Shown piece by piece: positions 14,205-29,449 of a stretch of 64,000 bases of DNA. The notes under the pieces were generated by a model that was given only the letters and a program-made list of their open reading frames with translations, made no database searches and was not told the DNA's origin. The DNA is from Ptiloglossa arizonensis (taxonomy: Eukaryota > Arthropoda > Insecta > Hymenoptera > Colletidae), in contig NW_027478595.1 in the NCBI RefSeq assembly GCF_051014685.1, forward strand, positions 372,001 to 436,000. Direction: 5' to 3'. A program made the position numbers and the translations under genes. Positions within the stretch are counted from its first letter, which is position 1, and each line of letters begins with the position of its first letter.

Positions 14205-14694
14205 ATAACGTATAACGTATAACGTATAACGTATAACGTATAACGTATAACGTATAACGTATAACGTATAACGTATAACGTATAACGTATAACGTATAAC
14301 GTATAACGTATAACGTATAACGTATAACGTATAACGTATAACGTATAACGTATAACGTATAACGTATAACGTATAACGTATAACGTATAACGTATAACGT
14401 ATAACGTATAACGTATAACGTATAACGTATAACGTATAACGTATAACGTATAACGTATAACGTATAACGTATAACGTATAACGTATAACGTATAACGTAT
14501 AACGTATAACGTATAACGTATAACGTATAACGTATAACGTATAACGTATAACGTATAACGTATAACGTATAACGTATAACGTATAACGTATAACGTATAA
14601 CGTATAACGTATAACGTATAACGTATAACGTATAACGTATAACGTATAACGTATAACGTATAACGTATAACGTATAACGTATAACGTATAACGT
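14205..14694. repeat. Longest pure run, 70 exact ATAACGT units
   Basis: No substitution appears between ATAAAGA (14198-14204) and ATAACGG (14695-14701). Other long pure runs are about 4369-4725 (51 units), 8387-8721, 11829-12172 and 59201-59494 (42 units). ATAACGG is a private variant I saw only here. I judged this the longest run by eye. Confidence 0.75.
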
Positions 14695-15177
14695 ATAACG
14701 GATAACGTATAACGCATAACGTATAACGTATAACGTATAACGTATAACGTATAACGTATAACGTATAACGTATAACGTATAACGTACAACGTTTAACGTA
14801 TAACGTATAACGTATAACGTATAACGTATAACGTATAACGTATAACGTATAACGCATAACGTATAACGTATAACGTATAACGTATAACGTATAACGTATA
14901 ACGTACAACGTTTAACGTATAACGTATAACGTACAACGTTTAACGTATAACGTATAACGTAGAACGTATAACGTATAACGTATAACGTATAACGTATAAC
15001 GTATAACGTATAACGTATAACGTATAACGTATAACGTATAACGTATAACGTATAACGTATAACGTAACACCTATAACGTATAAAGTATAACGTATAACGT
15101 GTAACGTATAACGTATAACGTATAACGTATAACGTATAACGTATATCGTATAACGTATAACGTATAACGTATAACGT

Positions 15178-15268
15178 ATAACTTGTAACGAAAAACGTAT
15201 AACGAATAACGTAAAACGTATGAGGCATTACATGCTACGTATAAAGTATAACATTCAACGTAAAACGT
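15178..15268. repeat. Diverged 91-bp cassette, copy 9 (ATGAGGC type)
   Basis: The anchor at 15220 is 1,113 bp (159 units) after copy 8. It has the AGGACGT tail and two 35-bp subrepeats, and it opens the 5.28-kb repeat. Confidence 0.9.
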
Positions 15269-16213
15269 ATAACGTATAACGTATAACGTATAACGTGTAA
15301 CGAAGGACGTATAAAGAATAACGTATAACGTATATCGTATAACGTACAACTTATAACGTATAACGTATATCGTATAACGTACAACTTATAACGTATAACG
15401 TACAACGTATAACGTATAACGTATAACGTATAACGTATAACGTATAACGTATAACGTATAACGTATAACGTATAACGTATAACGTATAACGTATAACGTA
15501 TAACGTATAACGTATAACGTATAACGTATAACGTATAACGTATAACGTATAACGTATAACGTATAACGTACAACGTTTAACGTATAACGTATAACGTATA
15601 ACGTATAACGTATAACGTATAACGTATAACGTACAACGTATAACGTATAACGTATATCCTATAACGCATAACGAATAACGTATAACGTATAACGTATAAC
15701 GTATAACGTATAACGTATAACGTATAACGTATAACGTATAACGTATAACGTATAACGTATAACGTATAACGTATAACGTATAACGTATAACGTATAACGC
15801 ATAACGTATAACGTATAACGTATAACGTATAACGTATAACGTATAACGTATAACGTACAACGTTTAACGTATAACGTATAACGTATAACGTATAACGTAT
15901 AACGTATAACGTATAACGTATAACGCATAACGTATAACGTATAACGTATAACGTATAACGTATAACGTATAACGTACAACGTTTAACGTATAACGTATAA
16001 CGTACAACGTTTAACGTATAACGTATAACGTAGAACGTATAACGTATAACGTATAACGTATAACGTATAACGTATAACGTATAACGTATAACGTATAACG
16101 CATAACGTATAACGTATAACGTATAACGTATAACGTATAACGTATAACGTACAACGTTTAACGTACAACGTATAACGTATAACGTATAACGTATAACGTA
16201 TAACGTATAACGT

Positions 16214-16285
16214 ATAGCGTCTAACGTATAACGTATAACGTACAACGTATAACGTACAACGTATAACTTATAACGTATAATGTAT
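16214..16285. repeat. ATAGCGT-CTAACGT cassette, core family of about 11 copies
   Basis: ATAGCGT-CTAACGT is followed within ten units by two ACAACGT, one ATAACTT and one ATAATGT. I see further copies near 21,467, 30,013, 30,922, 31,495, 33,959, 34,875, 35,450, 36,570, 37,404 and 37,976. They are densest at 30-38 kb, where they mark the repeated segments. Confidence 0.75.
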
Positions 16286-16710
16286 AACGTATAACGTATA
16301 ACGTATAACGTATAACGTATAACGTATAACGTATAACGTATGGCGTATACAGTATAACGTATAACGTATAACGTGTAACGTATAACGTATAACGTATAAC
16401 GTATAACGTATAACGTATAACGTATAACGTATAACGTATAACGTATAACGTATAACGTATAACGTATAACGTATAACGTATAACGTATAACGTATAACGT
16501 ATAACGTATAACGTATAACGTATAACGTATAACGTATAACGTATAACGTATAACGTATAACGTATAACGTATAACGTATAACGTATGGCGTATAACGTAT
16601 AACGTATAATGTATAACGTCCAACGTATAACGTATAACGTATAACGTATAACGTATAACGTATAACGTATAACGTATAACGTATAACGTATAACGTATAA
16701 CGTATAACGT

Positions 16711-16850
16711 CTAACGTACAACGTTTAACGTATACCGTATAACGAATAACGTATAACGTATATCGCATGACGTATAACGTATAACGTACAACGTTTAACG
16801 TATACCGTATAACGAATAACGTATAACGTATATCGCATGACGTATAACAT
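16711..16850. repeat. 70-bp tandem doublet of the ATACCGT/ATATCGC cassette
   Basis: ATACCGT at 16732 and 16802, and ATATCGC at 16760 and 16830, are exactly 70 bp (10 units) apart. The doublet is introduced by CTAACGT, and only its second half ends in ATAACAT. The same doublet occurs near 18,170, 21,975, 23,445, 32,005, 35,960, 38,490, 41,890 and 47,440. Single ATATCGC-ATGACGT cassettes bring the total to about 45 in the core, counted by eye. Confidence 0.85.
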
Positions 16851-19762
16851 ATAACGTATAACGTATAACGTATAACGTACAACGTATAACGTATAACGTA
16901 TATCCTATAACGCATAACGTATAACGTATAACGTATAACGTATAACGTATAACGAATAACGTATAACGTATAACGTATAACGTACAACGTTTAACGTATG
17001 ACGTATAACGTATAACGTATAACGTATAACGTATAACGTATAACGTATAACGTATAACGTATAACGTATAACGTATAACGTACAACGTATAACGTATAAC
17101 GTATATCCTATAACGCATAACGTATAACGTATAACGTATAACGTATAACGTATAACGTATAACGTATAACGTATATCCTATAACGCATAACGTATAACGT
17201 ATAACGTATAACGTATAACGTATAACATATAACGTATAACGTATAACGAATAACGTATAACGTATAACGTATAACGTACAACGTTTAACGTATAACGTAT
17301 AACGTAGAACGTATAACGTATAACGTATAACGTATAACGTATGACGTATAACGTATAACGTACAACGTTTAACGTATAACGTATAACGTATAACGTATAA
17401 CGTATAACGTATAACGTATATCGTACAACGTTCAACGTATAACGTATAATGTATAACGTATAACGTATAACGTATAACGTATAACGTATAAGGTATAACG
17501 TATAACGTATAACGTATAACGTATAACGTATAACGTATAACGTAAAACGTATAACGTATAACGTATAACGTATAACGTATAACGTATAACGTATAACGTA
17601 TAACGTATAACGTATACAGTATAACGTATAACGTATAACGTGTAACGTATAACGTATAACGTATAACGTATAACGTATAACGTATAACGTATAACGTATA
17701 ACGTATAACGTATAACGTATAACGTATAACGTATAACGTATAACGTGTAACGTATAACGTATAACGTATACAGTATAATGTATAACGTATAACGTGTAAC
17801 GTATATCGTACAACGTTCAACGTATAACGTATAATGTATAACGTATAACGTATAACGTATAACGTATAACGTATAAGGTATAACGTATAACGTATAACGT
17901 ATAACGTATAACGTATAACGTATAACGTATAACGTATAACGTATAACGTATAACGTATAACGTATAACGTATAACGTATAACGTATAACGTATAACGTAT
18001 AACGTATAACGTATAACGTATAACGTATAACGTATAACGTATAACGTATAACGTATGGCGTATAACGTATAACGTATAATGTATAACGTCCAACGTATAA
18101 CGTATAACGTATAACGTATAACGTATAACGTATAACGTATAACGTATAACGTATAACGTATAACGTCTAACGTACAACGTTTAACGTATACCGTATAACG
18201 AATAACGTATAACGTATATCGCATGACGTATAACGTATAACGTACAACGTTTAACGTATACCGTATAACGAATAACGTATAACGTATATCGCATGACGTA
18301 TAACATATAACGTATAACGTATAATGTATAACGTACAACGTATAACGTATAACGTATATCCTATAACGCATAACGTATAACGTATAACGTATAACGTATA
18401 ACGTATAACGAATAACGTATAACGTATAACGTATAACGTACAACGTTTAACGTATGACGTATAACGTATAACGTATAACGTATAACGTATAACGTATAAC
18501 GTATAACGTATAACGTACAACGTATAACGTATAACGTATATCCTATAACGCATAACGTATAACGTATAACGTATAACGTATAACGTATAACGTATAACGT
18601 ATAACGTATAACGTATATCCTATAACGCATAACGTATAACGTATAACGTATAACGTATAACGTATAACGTATAACGTATAACGTATAACGAATAACGTAT
18701 AACGTATAACGTATAACGTACAACCTATAACGTATAACGTACAACGTTTAACGTATAACGTATAACGTATAACGTATAACGTATAACGTATAGCGTATAA
18801 CGTATAACGTATAACGTATAACGTCCAACGTATAACGTATAACGTATAACGTATAACGTATAACGTATAACGTACAACGTTTAACGTATACCGTATAACG
18901 AATAACGTATAACGTATATCGCATGACGTATAACATATAACGTATAACGTATAACGTATAACGTATAGCGTACAACGTATAACGTATAACGTATATCCTA
19001 TAACGCATAACGTATAGCGTATAACGTATAACGTATAACGTATAACGTATAACGTATAACGTATACAGTATAATGTATAACGTATAACGTGTAACGTATA
19101 ACGTATAACGTATAACGTATAACGTATAACGTATAACGTATAACGTATAACGTATAACGTATAACGTATAACGTATAACGTATAACGTTTAACGTATACC
19201 GTATAACGAATAACGTATAACGTATATCGCATGACGTATAACATATAACGTATAACGTATAACGTATAACGTACAACGTATAACGTATAACGTATATCCT
19301 ATAACGCATAACGTATAACGTATAACGTATAACGTATAACGTATAACGTATTACGTATATCGTATAACGTATAACGTATAACGTGTAACGTATAACGTAT
19401 AACGTATACAGTATAATGTATAACGTATAACGTGTAACGTATAACGTATAACGTATAACGTATAACGTATAACGTATAACGTATAACGTATAACGTATAA
19501 CGTATAACGTATAACGTATAACGTATAACGTATAACGTATAACCTATAACGTGTAACGTATAACGTATAACGTATAACGTATAACGTATAACGTATAACG
19601 TCTAACGTATAACGTATAACGTATAACGTATAACGTATATCGTATAACGTATAACGTATAACGAATAACGTAAAACGTATAACGCATAATGTATAACGTA
19701 TAACGTATAACGTATTACGTATTACGTATAACCTATGACGTATAACGTACAACGTATAACGT

Positions 19763-19853
19763 ATAACTTGTAACGAAAAACGTATAACGAATAACGTAAA
19801 ACGTATGACGCATTACATGCTACGTATAAAGTATAACATTCAACGTATAACCT
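19763..19853. repeat. Diverged 91-bp cassette, copy 10 (ATGACGC type, ATAACCT end)
   Basis: The anchor is at 19805. TCAACGT is followed by ATAACCT-ATGACGT instead of AAAACGT, the form shared by all later ATGACGC copies. Confidence 0.9.
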
Positions 19854-20455
19854 ATGACGTATAACGTATAACTTGTAACGTATAACGTATAACGTATAAC
19901 GTATAACCTATAACGTATAACGTATAACGTATAACGTATAACGTATAACGTATAACGTATAACGTATAACGTATAACGTATAACGTATAACGTATAAAGT
20001 ATAACGTATAACGTATAACGTATAACGTATAACGTATAACGTATTACGTATAACGTATAACGTATAACGTATAACGTATAACGTATAACGTATAACGTAT
20101 AACGTATAACGTATAACGTATAACGTATAACGTGTAACGTATAACGTATAACGTATTACGTATAACGTATAACGTATAACGTATAACGTTTAACGTATAA
20201 CGTATAACGTACAACGTTTAACGTATAACGTATAACGTAGAACGTATAACGTATAACGTATAACGTATAACGTATAACGTATAACGTATAACGTATAACG
20301 TATAACGTATAACGTATAACGTATAACGTATAACGTAACACCTATAACGTATAAAGTATAACGTATAACGTGTAACGTATAACGTATAACGTATAACGTA
20401 TAACGTATAACGTATAACGTATATCGTATAACGTATAACGTATAACGTATAACGT

Positions 20456-20546
20456 ATAACTTGTAACGAAAAACGTATAACGAATAACGTAAAACGTATG
20501 AGGCATTACATGCTACGTATAAAGTATAACATTCAACGTAAAACGT
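20456..20546. repeat. Diverged 91-bp cassette, copy 11 (ATGAGGC type)
   Basis: The anchor is at 20498. It is the 5,278-bp partner of copy 9, with the same tail and two subrepeats. Confidence 0.9.
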
Positions 20547-23500
20547 ATAACGTATAACGTATAACGTATAACGTGTAACGAAGGACGTATAAAGAATAAC
20601 GTATAACGTATATCGTATAACGTACAACTTATAACGTATAACGTATATCGTATAACGTACAACTTATAACGTATAACGTACAACGTATAACGTATAACGT
20701 ATAACGTATAACGTATAACGTATAACGTATAACGTATAACGTATAACGTATAACGTATAACGTATAACGTATAACGTATAACGTATAACGTATAACGTAT
20801 AACGTATAACGTATAACGTATAACGTATAACGTATAACGTACAACGTTTAACGTATAACGTATAACGTATAACGTATAACGTATAACGTATAACGTATAA
20901 CGTACAACGTATAACGTATAACGTATATCCTATAACGCATAACGAATAACGTATAACGTATAACGTATAACGTATAACGTATAACGTATAACGTATAACG
21001 TATAACGTATAACGTATAACGTATAACGTATAACGTATAACGTATAACGTATAACGTATAACGTATAACGTATAACGCATAACGTATAACGTATAACGTA
21101 TAACGTATAACGTATAACGTATAACGTATAACGTACAACGTTTAACGTATAACGTATAACGTATAACGTATAACGTATAACGTATAACGTATAACGTATA
21201 ACGCATAACGTATAACGTATAACGTATAACGTATAACGTATAACGTATAACGTACAACGTTTAACGTATAACGTATAACGTAGAACGTATAACGTATAAC
21301 GTATAACGTATAACGTATAACGTATAACGTATAACGTATAACGTATAACGCATAACGTATAACGTATAACGTATAACGTATAACGTATAACGTATAACGT
21401 ACAACGTTTAACGTACAACGTATAACGTATAACGTATAACGTATAACGTATAACGTATAACGTATAGCGTCTAACGTATAACGTATAACGTACAACGTAT
21501 AACGTACAACGTATAACTTATAACGTATAATGTATAACGTATAACGTATAACGTATAACGTATAACGTATGACGTATAACGTATAACGTATGGCGTATAC
21601 AGTATAACGTATAACGTATAACGTATAACGTATAACGTATAACGTATAACGTATAACGTATAACGTATAACGTATAACGTATAACGTATAACGTATAACG
21701 TATAACGTATAACGTATAACGTATAACGTATAACGTATAACGTATAACGTATAACGTATAACGTATAACGTATAACGTATAACGTATAACGTATAACGTA
21801 TAACGTATAACGTATAACGTATAACGTATAACGTATAACGTATAACGTATGGCGTATAACGTATAACGTATAATGTATAACGTCCAACGTATAACGTATA
21901 ACGTATAACGTATAACGTATAACGTATAACGTATAACGTATAACGTATAACGTATAACGTATAACGTATAACGTCTAACGTACAACGTTTAACGTATACC
22001 GTATAACGAATAACGTATAACGTATATCGCATGACGTATAACGTATAACGTACAACGTTTAACGTATACCGTATAACGAATAACGTATAACGTATATCGC
22101 ATGACGTATAACATATAACGTATAACGTATAACGTATAACGTACAACGTATAACGTATAACGTATATCCTATAACGCATAACGTATAACGTATAACGTAT
22201 AACGTATAACGTATAACGAATAACGTATAACGTATAACGTATAACGTACAACGTTTAACGTATGACGTATAACGTATAACGTATAACGTATAACGTATAA
22301 CGTATAACGTATAACGTATAACGTATAACGTATAACGTATAACGTATAACGTACAACGTATAACGTATAACGTATATCCTATAACGCATAACGTATAACG
22401 TATAACGTATAACGTATAACGTATAACGTATAACGTATAACGTATATCCTATAACGCATAACGTATAACGTATAACGTATAACGTATAACGTATAACATA
22501 TAACGTATAACGTATAACGAATAACGTATAACGTATAACGTATAACGTACAACGTTTAACGTATAACGTATAACGTAGAACGTATAACGTATAACGTATA
22601 ACGTATAACGTATGACGTATAACGTATAACGTACAACGTTTAACGTATAACGTATAACGTATAACGTATAACGTATAACGTATAACGTATATCGTACAAC
22701 GTTCAACGTATAACGTATAATGTATAACGTATAACGTATAACGTATAACGTATAACGTATAAGGTATAACGTATAACGTATAACGTATAACGTATAACGT
22801 ATAACGTATAACGTAAAACGTATAACGTATAACGTATAACGTATAACGTATAACGTATAACGTATAACGTATAACGTATAACGTATACAGTATAACGTAT
22901 AACGTATAACGTGTAACGTATAACGTATAACGTATAACGTATAACGTATAACGTATAACGTATAACGTATAACGTATAACGTATAACGTATAACGTATAA
23001 CGTATAACGTATAACGTGTAACGTATAACGTATAACGTATACAGTATAATGTATAACGTATAACGTGTAACGTATATCGTACAACGTTCAACGTATAACG
23101 TATAATGTATAACGTATAACGTATAACGTATAACGTATAACGTATAAGGTATAACGTATAACGTATAACGTATAACGTATAACGTATAACGTATAACGTA
23201 TAACGTATAACGTATAACGTATAACGTATAACGTATAACGTATAACGTATAACGTATAACGTATAACGTATAACGTATAACGTATAACGTATAACGTATA
23301 ACGTATAACGTATAACGTATAACGTATAACGTATGGCGTATAACGTATAACGTATAATGTATAACGTCCAACGTATAACGTATAACGTATAACGTATAAC
23401 GTATAACGTATAACGTATAACGTATAACGTATAACGTATAACGTCTAACGTACAACGTTTAACGTATACCGTATAACGAATAACGTATAACGTATATCGC

Positions 23501-25061
23501 ATGACGTATAACGTATAACGTACAACGTTTAACGTATACCGTATAACGAATAACGTATAACGTATATCGCATGACGTATAACATATAACGTATAACGTAT
23601 AACGTATAACGTACAACGTATAACGTATAACGTATATCCTATAACGCATAACGTATAACGTATAACGTATAACGTATAACGTATAACGAATAACGTATAA
23701 CGTATAACGTATAACGTACAACGTTTAACGTATGACGTATAACGTATAACGTATAACGTATAACGTATAACGTATAACGTATAACGTATAACGTACAACG
23801 TATAACGTATAACGTATATCCTATAACGCATAACGTATAACGTATAACGTATAACGTATAACGTATAACGTATAACGTATAACGTATAACGTATATCCTA
23901 TAACGCATAACGTATAACGTATAACGTATAACGTATAACGTATAACGTATAACGTATAACGTATAACGAATAACGTATAACGTATAACGTATAACGTACA
24001 ACGTATAACGTATAACGTACAACGTTTAACGTATAACGTATAACGTATAACGTATAACGTATAGCGTATAACGTATAACGTATAACGTATAACGTCCAAC
24101 GTATAACGTATAACGTATAACGTATAACGTATAACGTATAACGTATAACGTACAACGTTTAACGTATACCGTATAACGAATAACGTATAACGTATATCGC
24201 ATGACGTATAACATATAACGTATAACGTATAACGTATAACGTATAGCGTACAACGTATAACGTATAACGTATATCCTATAACGCATAACGTATAACGTAT
24301 AACGTATAACGTATAACGTATAACGTATAACGTATAACGTATACAGTATAATGTATAACGTATAACGTGTAACGTATAACGTATAACGTATAACGTATAA
24401 CGTATAACGTATAACGTATAACGTATAACGTATAACGTATAACGTATAACGTATAACGTATAACGTATAACGTATAACGTATAACGTTTAACGTATACCG
24501 TATAACGAATAACGTATAACGTATATCGCATGACGTATAACATATAACGTATAACGTATAACGTATAGCGTACAACGTATAACGTATAACGTATATCCTA
24601 TAACGCATAACGTATAACGTATAACGTATAACGTATAACGTATAACGTATAACGTATATCGTATAACGTATAACGTATAACGTGTAACGTATAACGTATA
24701 ACGTATACAGTATAATGTATAACGTATAACGTGTAACGTATAACGTATAACGTATAACGTATAACGTATAACGTATAACGTATAACGTATAACGTATAAC
24801 GTATAACGTATAACGTATAACGTATAACGTATAACGTATAACCTATAACGTGTAACGTATAACGTATAACGTATAACGTATAACGTATAACGTATAACGT
24901 CTAACGTATAACGTATAACGTATAACGTATAACGTATATCGTATAACGTATAACGTATAACGAATAACGTAAAACGTATAACACATAATGTATAACGTAT
25001 AACGTATAACGTATTACGTATTACGTATAACCTATGACGTATAACGTACAACGTATAACGT

Positions 25062-25152
25062 ATAACTTGTAACGAAAAACGTATAACGAATAACGTAAAA
25101 CGTATGACGCATTACATGCTACGTATAAAGTATAACATTCAACGTATAACCT
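25062..25152. repeat. Diverged 91-bp cassette, copy 12 (ATGACGC type, ATAACCT end)
   Basis: The anchor is at 25104. It is partner to copy 10 (5,299 bp) and to copy 14 (2,807 bp). Confidence 0.9.
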
Positions 25153-25964
25153 ATGACGTATAACGTATAACTTGTAACGTATAACGTATAACGTATAACG
25201 TATAACCTATAACGTATAACGTATAACGTATAACGTATAACGTATAACGTATAACGTATAACGTATAACGTATAACGTATAACGTATAACGTATAAAGTA
25301 TAACGTATAACGTATAACGTATAACGTATAACGTATAACGTATTACGTATAACGTATAACGTATAACGTATAACGTATAACGTATAACGTATAACGTATA
25401 ACGTATAACGTATAACGTATATCGTATAACGTATAACGTATAACGTATAACGTATAACGTATGACGTATAACGTATAACGTGTAACGTATAACATATAAC
25501 GTATAACCTGTGACGTATAACGTATAACGTATAACGTATAACGTATAATGTATAACGTATAACATGTAACGTATAGCGTATAACGTATAACGTATAACGT
25601 ATAACGTATAACGTATAACGTATAACGTATAACGTATAACGTGTAACGTATAACGTATAACGTATTACGTATAACGTATAACGTATAACGTATAACGTAT
25701 AACGTATAACGTATAACGTATAACGTATAACGTATAACGTATAAAGTATAACGTATAACGTATAACGTATAACGTATAACGTATAACGTATTACGTATAA
25801 CGTCTAACGTATAACGTATAACGTATAACGTATAACGTATATCGTATAACGTAACACCTATAACGTATAAAGTATAACGTATAACGTGTAACGTATAACG
25901 TATAACGTATAACGTATAACGTATAACGTATATCGTATAACGTATAACGTATAACGTATAACGT

Positions 25965-26055
25965 ATAACTTGTAACGAAAAACGTATAACGAATAACGTA
26001 AAACGTATGAGGCTTTACATGCTACGTATAAAGTATAACATTCAACGTAAAACGT
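25965..26055. repeat. Diverged 91-bp cassette, copy 13 (ATGAGGC type, TTTACAT)
   Basis: The anchor is at 26007. The unit after it is TTTACAT, a change shared only with copy 15. Confidence 0.9.
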
Positions 26056-27868
26056 ATAACGTATAACGTATAACGTATAACGTGTAACGAAGGACGTATA
26101 AAGAATAACGTATAACGTATATCGTATAACGTACAACTTATAACGTATAACGTATATCGTATAACGTACAACTTATAACGTATAACGTACAACGTATAAC
26201 GTATAACGTATAACGTATAACGTATAACGTATAACGTATAACGTATAACGTATAACGTATAACGTATAACGTTTAACGTATACCGTATAACGAATAACGT
26301 ATAACGTATATCGCATGACGTATAACATATAACGTATAACGTATAACGTATAACGTACAACGTATAACGTATAACGTATATCCTATAACGCATAACGTAT
26401 AACGTATAACGTATAACGTATAACGTATAACGTATAACGTATATCGTATAACGTATAACGTATAACGTGTAACGTATAACGTATAACGTATACAGTATAA
26501 TGTATAACGTATAACGTGTAACGTATAACGTATAACGTATAACGTATAACGTATAACGTATAACGTATAACGTATAACGTATAACGTATAACGTATAACG
26601 TATAACGTATAACGTATAACGTATAACGTACAACGTATAACGTATAACGTATATCCTATAACGCATAACGTATAACGTATAACGTATAACGTATAACGTA
26701 TAACGTATAACGTATAACGTATAACGTATATCCTATAACGCATAACGTATAACGTATAACGTATAACGTATAACGTATAACGTATAACGTATAACGTATA
26801 ACGAATAACGTATAACGTATAACGTATAACGTACAACGTATAACGTATAACGTACAACGTTTAACGTATAACGTATAACGTATAACGTATAACGTATAGC
26901 GTATAACGTATAACGTATAACGTATAACGTCCAACGTATAACGTATAACGTATAACGTATAACGTATAACGTATAACGTACAACGTTTAACGTATACCGT
27001 ATAACGAATAACGTATAACGTATATCGCATGACGTATAACATATAACGTATAACGTATAACGTATAACGTATAGCGTACAACGTATAACGTATAACGTAT
27101 ATCCTATAACGCATAACGTATAACGTATAACGTATAACGTATAACGTATAACGTATAACGTATAACGTATACAGTATAATGTATAACGTATAACGTGTAA
27201 CGTATAACGTATAACGTATAACGTATAACGTATAACGTATAACGTATAACGTATAACGTATAACGTATAACGTATAACGTATAACGTATAACGTTTAACG
27301 TATACCGTATAACGAATAACGTATAACGTATATCGCATGACGTATAACATATAACGTATAACGTATAACGTATAACGTACAACGTATAACGTATAACGTA
27401 TATCCTATAACGCATAACGTATAACGTATAACGAATAACGTATAACGTATAACGTATAACGTATATCGTATAACGTATAACGTATAACGTGTAACGTATA
27501 ACGTATAATGTATACAGTATAATGTATAACGTATAACGTGTAACGTATAACGTATAACGTATAACGTATAACGTATAACGTATAACGTATAACGTATAAC
27601 GTATAACGTATAACGTATAACGTATAACGTATAACGTATAACGTATAACCTATAACGTGTAACGTATAACGTATAACGTATAACGTATAACGTATAACGT
27701 ATAACGTCTAACGTATAACGTATAACGTATAACGTATAACGTATATCGTATAACGTATAACGTATAACGAATAACGTAAAACGTATAACGCATAATGTAT
27801 AACGTATAACGTATAACGTATTACGTATTACGTATAACCTATGACGTATAACGTACAACGTATAACGT

Positions 27869-27959
27869 ATAACTTGTAACGAAAAACGTATAACGAATAA
27901 CGTAAAACGTATGACGCATTACATGCTACGTATAAAGTATAACATTCAACGTATAACCT
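27869..27959. repeat. Diverged 91-bp cassette, copy 14 (ATGACGC type, ATAACCT end)
   Basis: The anchor is at 27911, in the second 2.8-kb tandem copy. Confidence 0.9.
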
Positions 27960-28771
27960 ATGACGTATAACGTATAACTTGTAACGTATAACGTATAACG
28001 TATAACGTATAACCTATAACGTATAACGTATAACGTATAACGTATAACGTATAACGTATAACGTATAACGTATAACGTATAACGTATAACGTATAACGTA
28101 TAAAGTATAACGTATAACGTATAACGTATAACGTATAACGTATAACGTATTACGTATAACGTATAACGTATAACGTATAACGTATAACGTATAACGTATA
28201 ACGTATAACGTATAACGTATAACGTATATCGTATAACGTATAACGTATAACGTATAACGTATAACGTATGACGTATAACGTATAACGTGTAACGTATAAC
28301 ATATAACGTATAACCTGTGACGTATAACGTATAACGTATAACGTATAACGTATAATGTATAACGTATAACATGTAACGTATAGCGTATAACGTATAACGT
28401 ATAACGTATAACGTAAAACGTATAACGTATAACGTATAACGTATAACGTGTAACGTATAACGTATAACGTATTACGTATAACGTATAACGTATAACGTAT
28501 AACGTATAACGTATAACGTATAACGTATAACGTATAACGTATAACGTATAAAGTATAACGTATAACGTATAACGTATAACGTATAACGTATAACGTATTA
28601 CGTATAACGTCTAACGTATAACGTATAACGTATAACGTATAACGTATATCGTATAACGTAACACCTATAACGTATAAAGTATAACGTATAACGTGTAACG
28701 TATAACGTATAACGTATAACGTATAACGTATAACGTATATCGTATAACGTATAACGTATAACGTATAACGT

Positions 28772-28862
28772 ATAACTTGTAACGAAAAACGTATAACGAA
28801 TAACGTAAAACGTATGAGGCTTTACATGCTACGTATAAAGTATAACATTCAACGTAAAACGT
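28772..28862. repeat. Diverged 91-bp cassette, copy 15 (ATGAGGC type, TTTACAT)
   Basis: The anchor at 28814 is 2,807 bp after copy 13, with the same TTTACAT and two 35-bp subrepeats behind it. Confidence 0.9.
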
Positions 28863-29449
28863 ATAACGTATAACGTATAACGTATAACGTGTAACGAAGG
28901 ACGTATAAAGAATAACGTATAACGTATATCGTATAACGTACAACTTATAACGTATAACGTATATCGTATAACGTACAACTTATAACGTATAACGTACAAC
29001 GTATAACGTATAACGTATAACGTATAACGTATAACGTATAACGTATAACGTATAACGTATAACGTATAACGTATAACGTATAACGTGTAACGTATAACGT
29101 GTAACGTATAACGTGTAACGTATAACGTGTAACGTATAACGTATAACGTCTAACGTATAACGTATAACGTATAACGTATAACGTATAACGTATAACGTAT
29201 AACGTATAACGTATAACGTACAACGTCTAACGTATAACGTATAACGTATAACGTATAACGTACAACGTATAACGTATAACGTATAACGTATAACGTATAA
29301 CGTATAACGTATAACGTATAACGTATAACGTATAACGTATAACGTATAACGTATAACGTACAACGTTTAACGTATAACGTATAACGTATAACGTATAACG
29401 TATAACGTATAACGTATAACGTACAACGTATAACGTATAACGTATATCC

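Larger units (their letters stand above)
15050..20330. repeat. 5.28-kb higher-order repeat, first tandem copy
   Basis: Marker cassettes reappear in the same order about 754 units downstream: the diverged cassette anchor 15220 at 20498 (5,278 bp), the block at 17178 at 22449 (5,271 bp), the block at 18251 at 23529 (5,278 bp) and the anchor 19805 at 25104 (5,299 bp). All offsets are multiples of 7. Edges are approximate because they fall in pure runs. Confidence 0.8.
20331..25610. repeat. 5.28-kb higher-order repeat, second tandem copy
   Basis: This copy directly follows the first. It carries the same series: diverged cassette, 35-bp doublet, ATAGCGT-CTAACGT cassette, paired 70-bp cassettes, then the ATAACAC/ATAATGT cassette and an ATGACGC cassette. 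Small whole-unit length differences sit in pure runs. Confidence 0.8.
23820..26650. repeat. 2.8-kb higher-order repeat, first tandem copy
   Basis: It is matched by the next 2.8 kb. The offset is 2,912 bp at its left end, 2,828 bp near 24,270 and 2,807 bp (401 units) from about 24,490 on; the last is fixed by anchors 25104/27911 and 26007/28814. It overlaps the end of the 5.28-kb copy, so the duplications are nested. It alone carries ATAACAC at 24978, where the other 18 copies of that cassette have ATAACGC. Confidence 0.82.
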
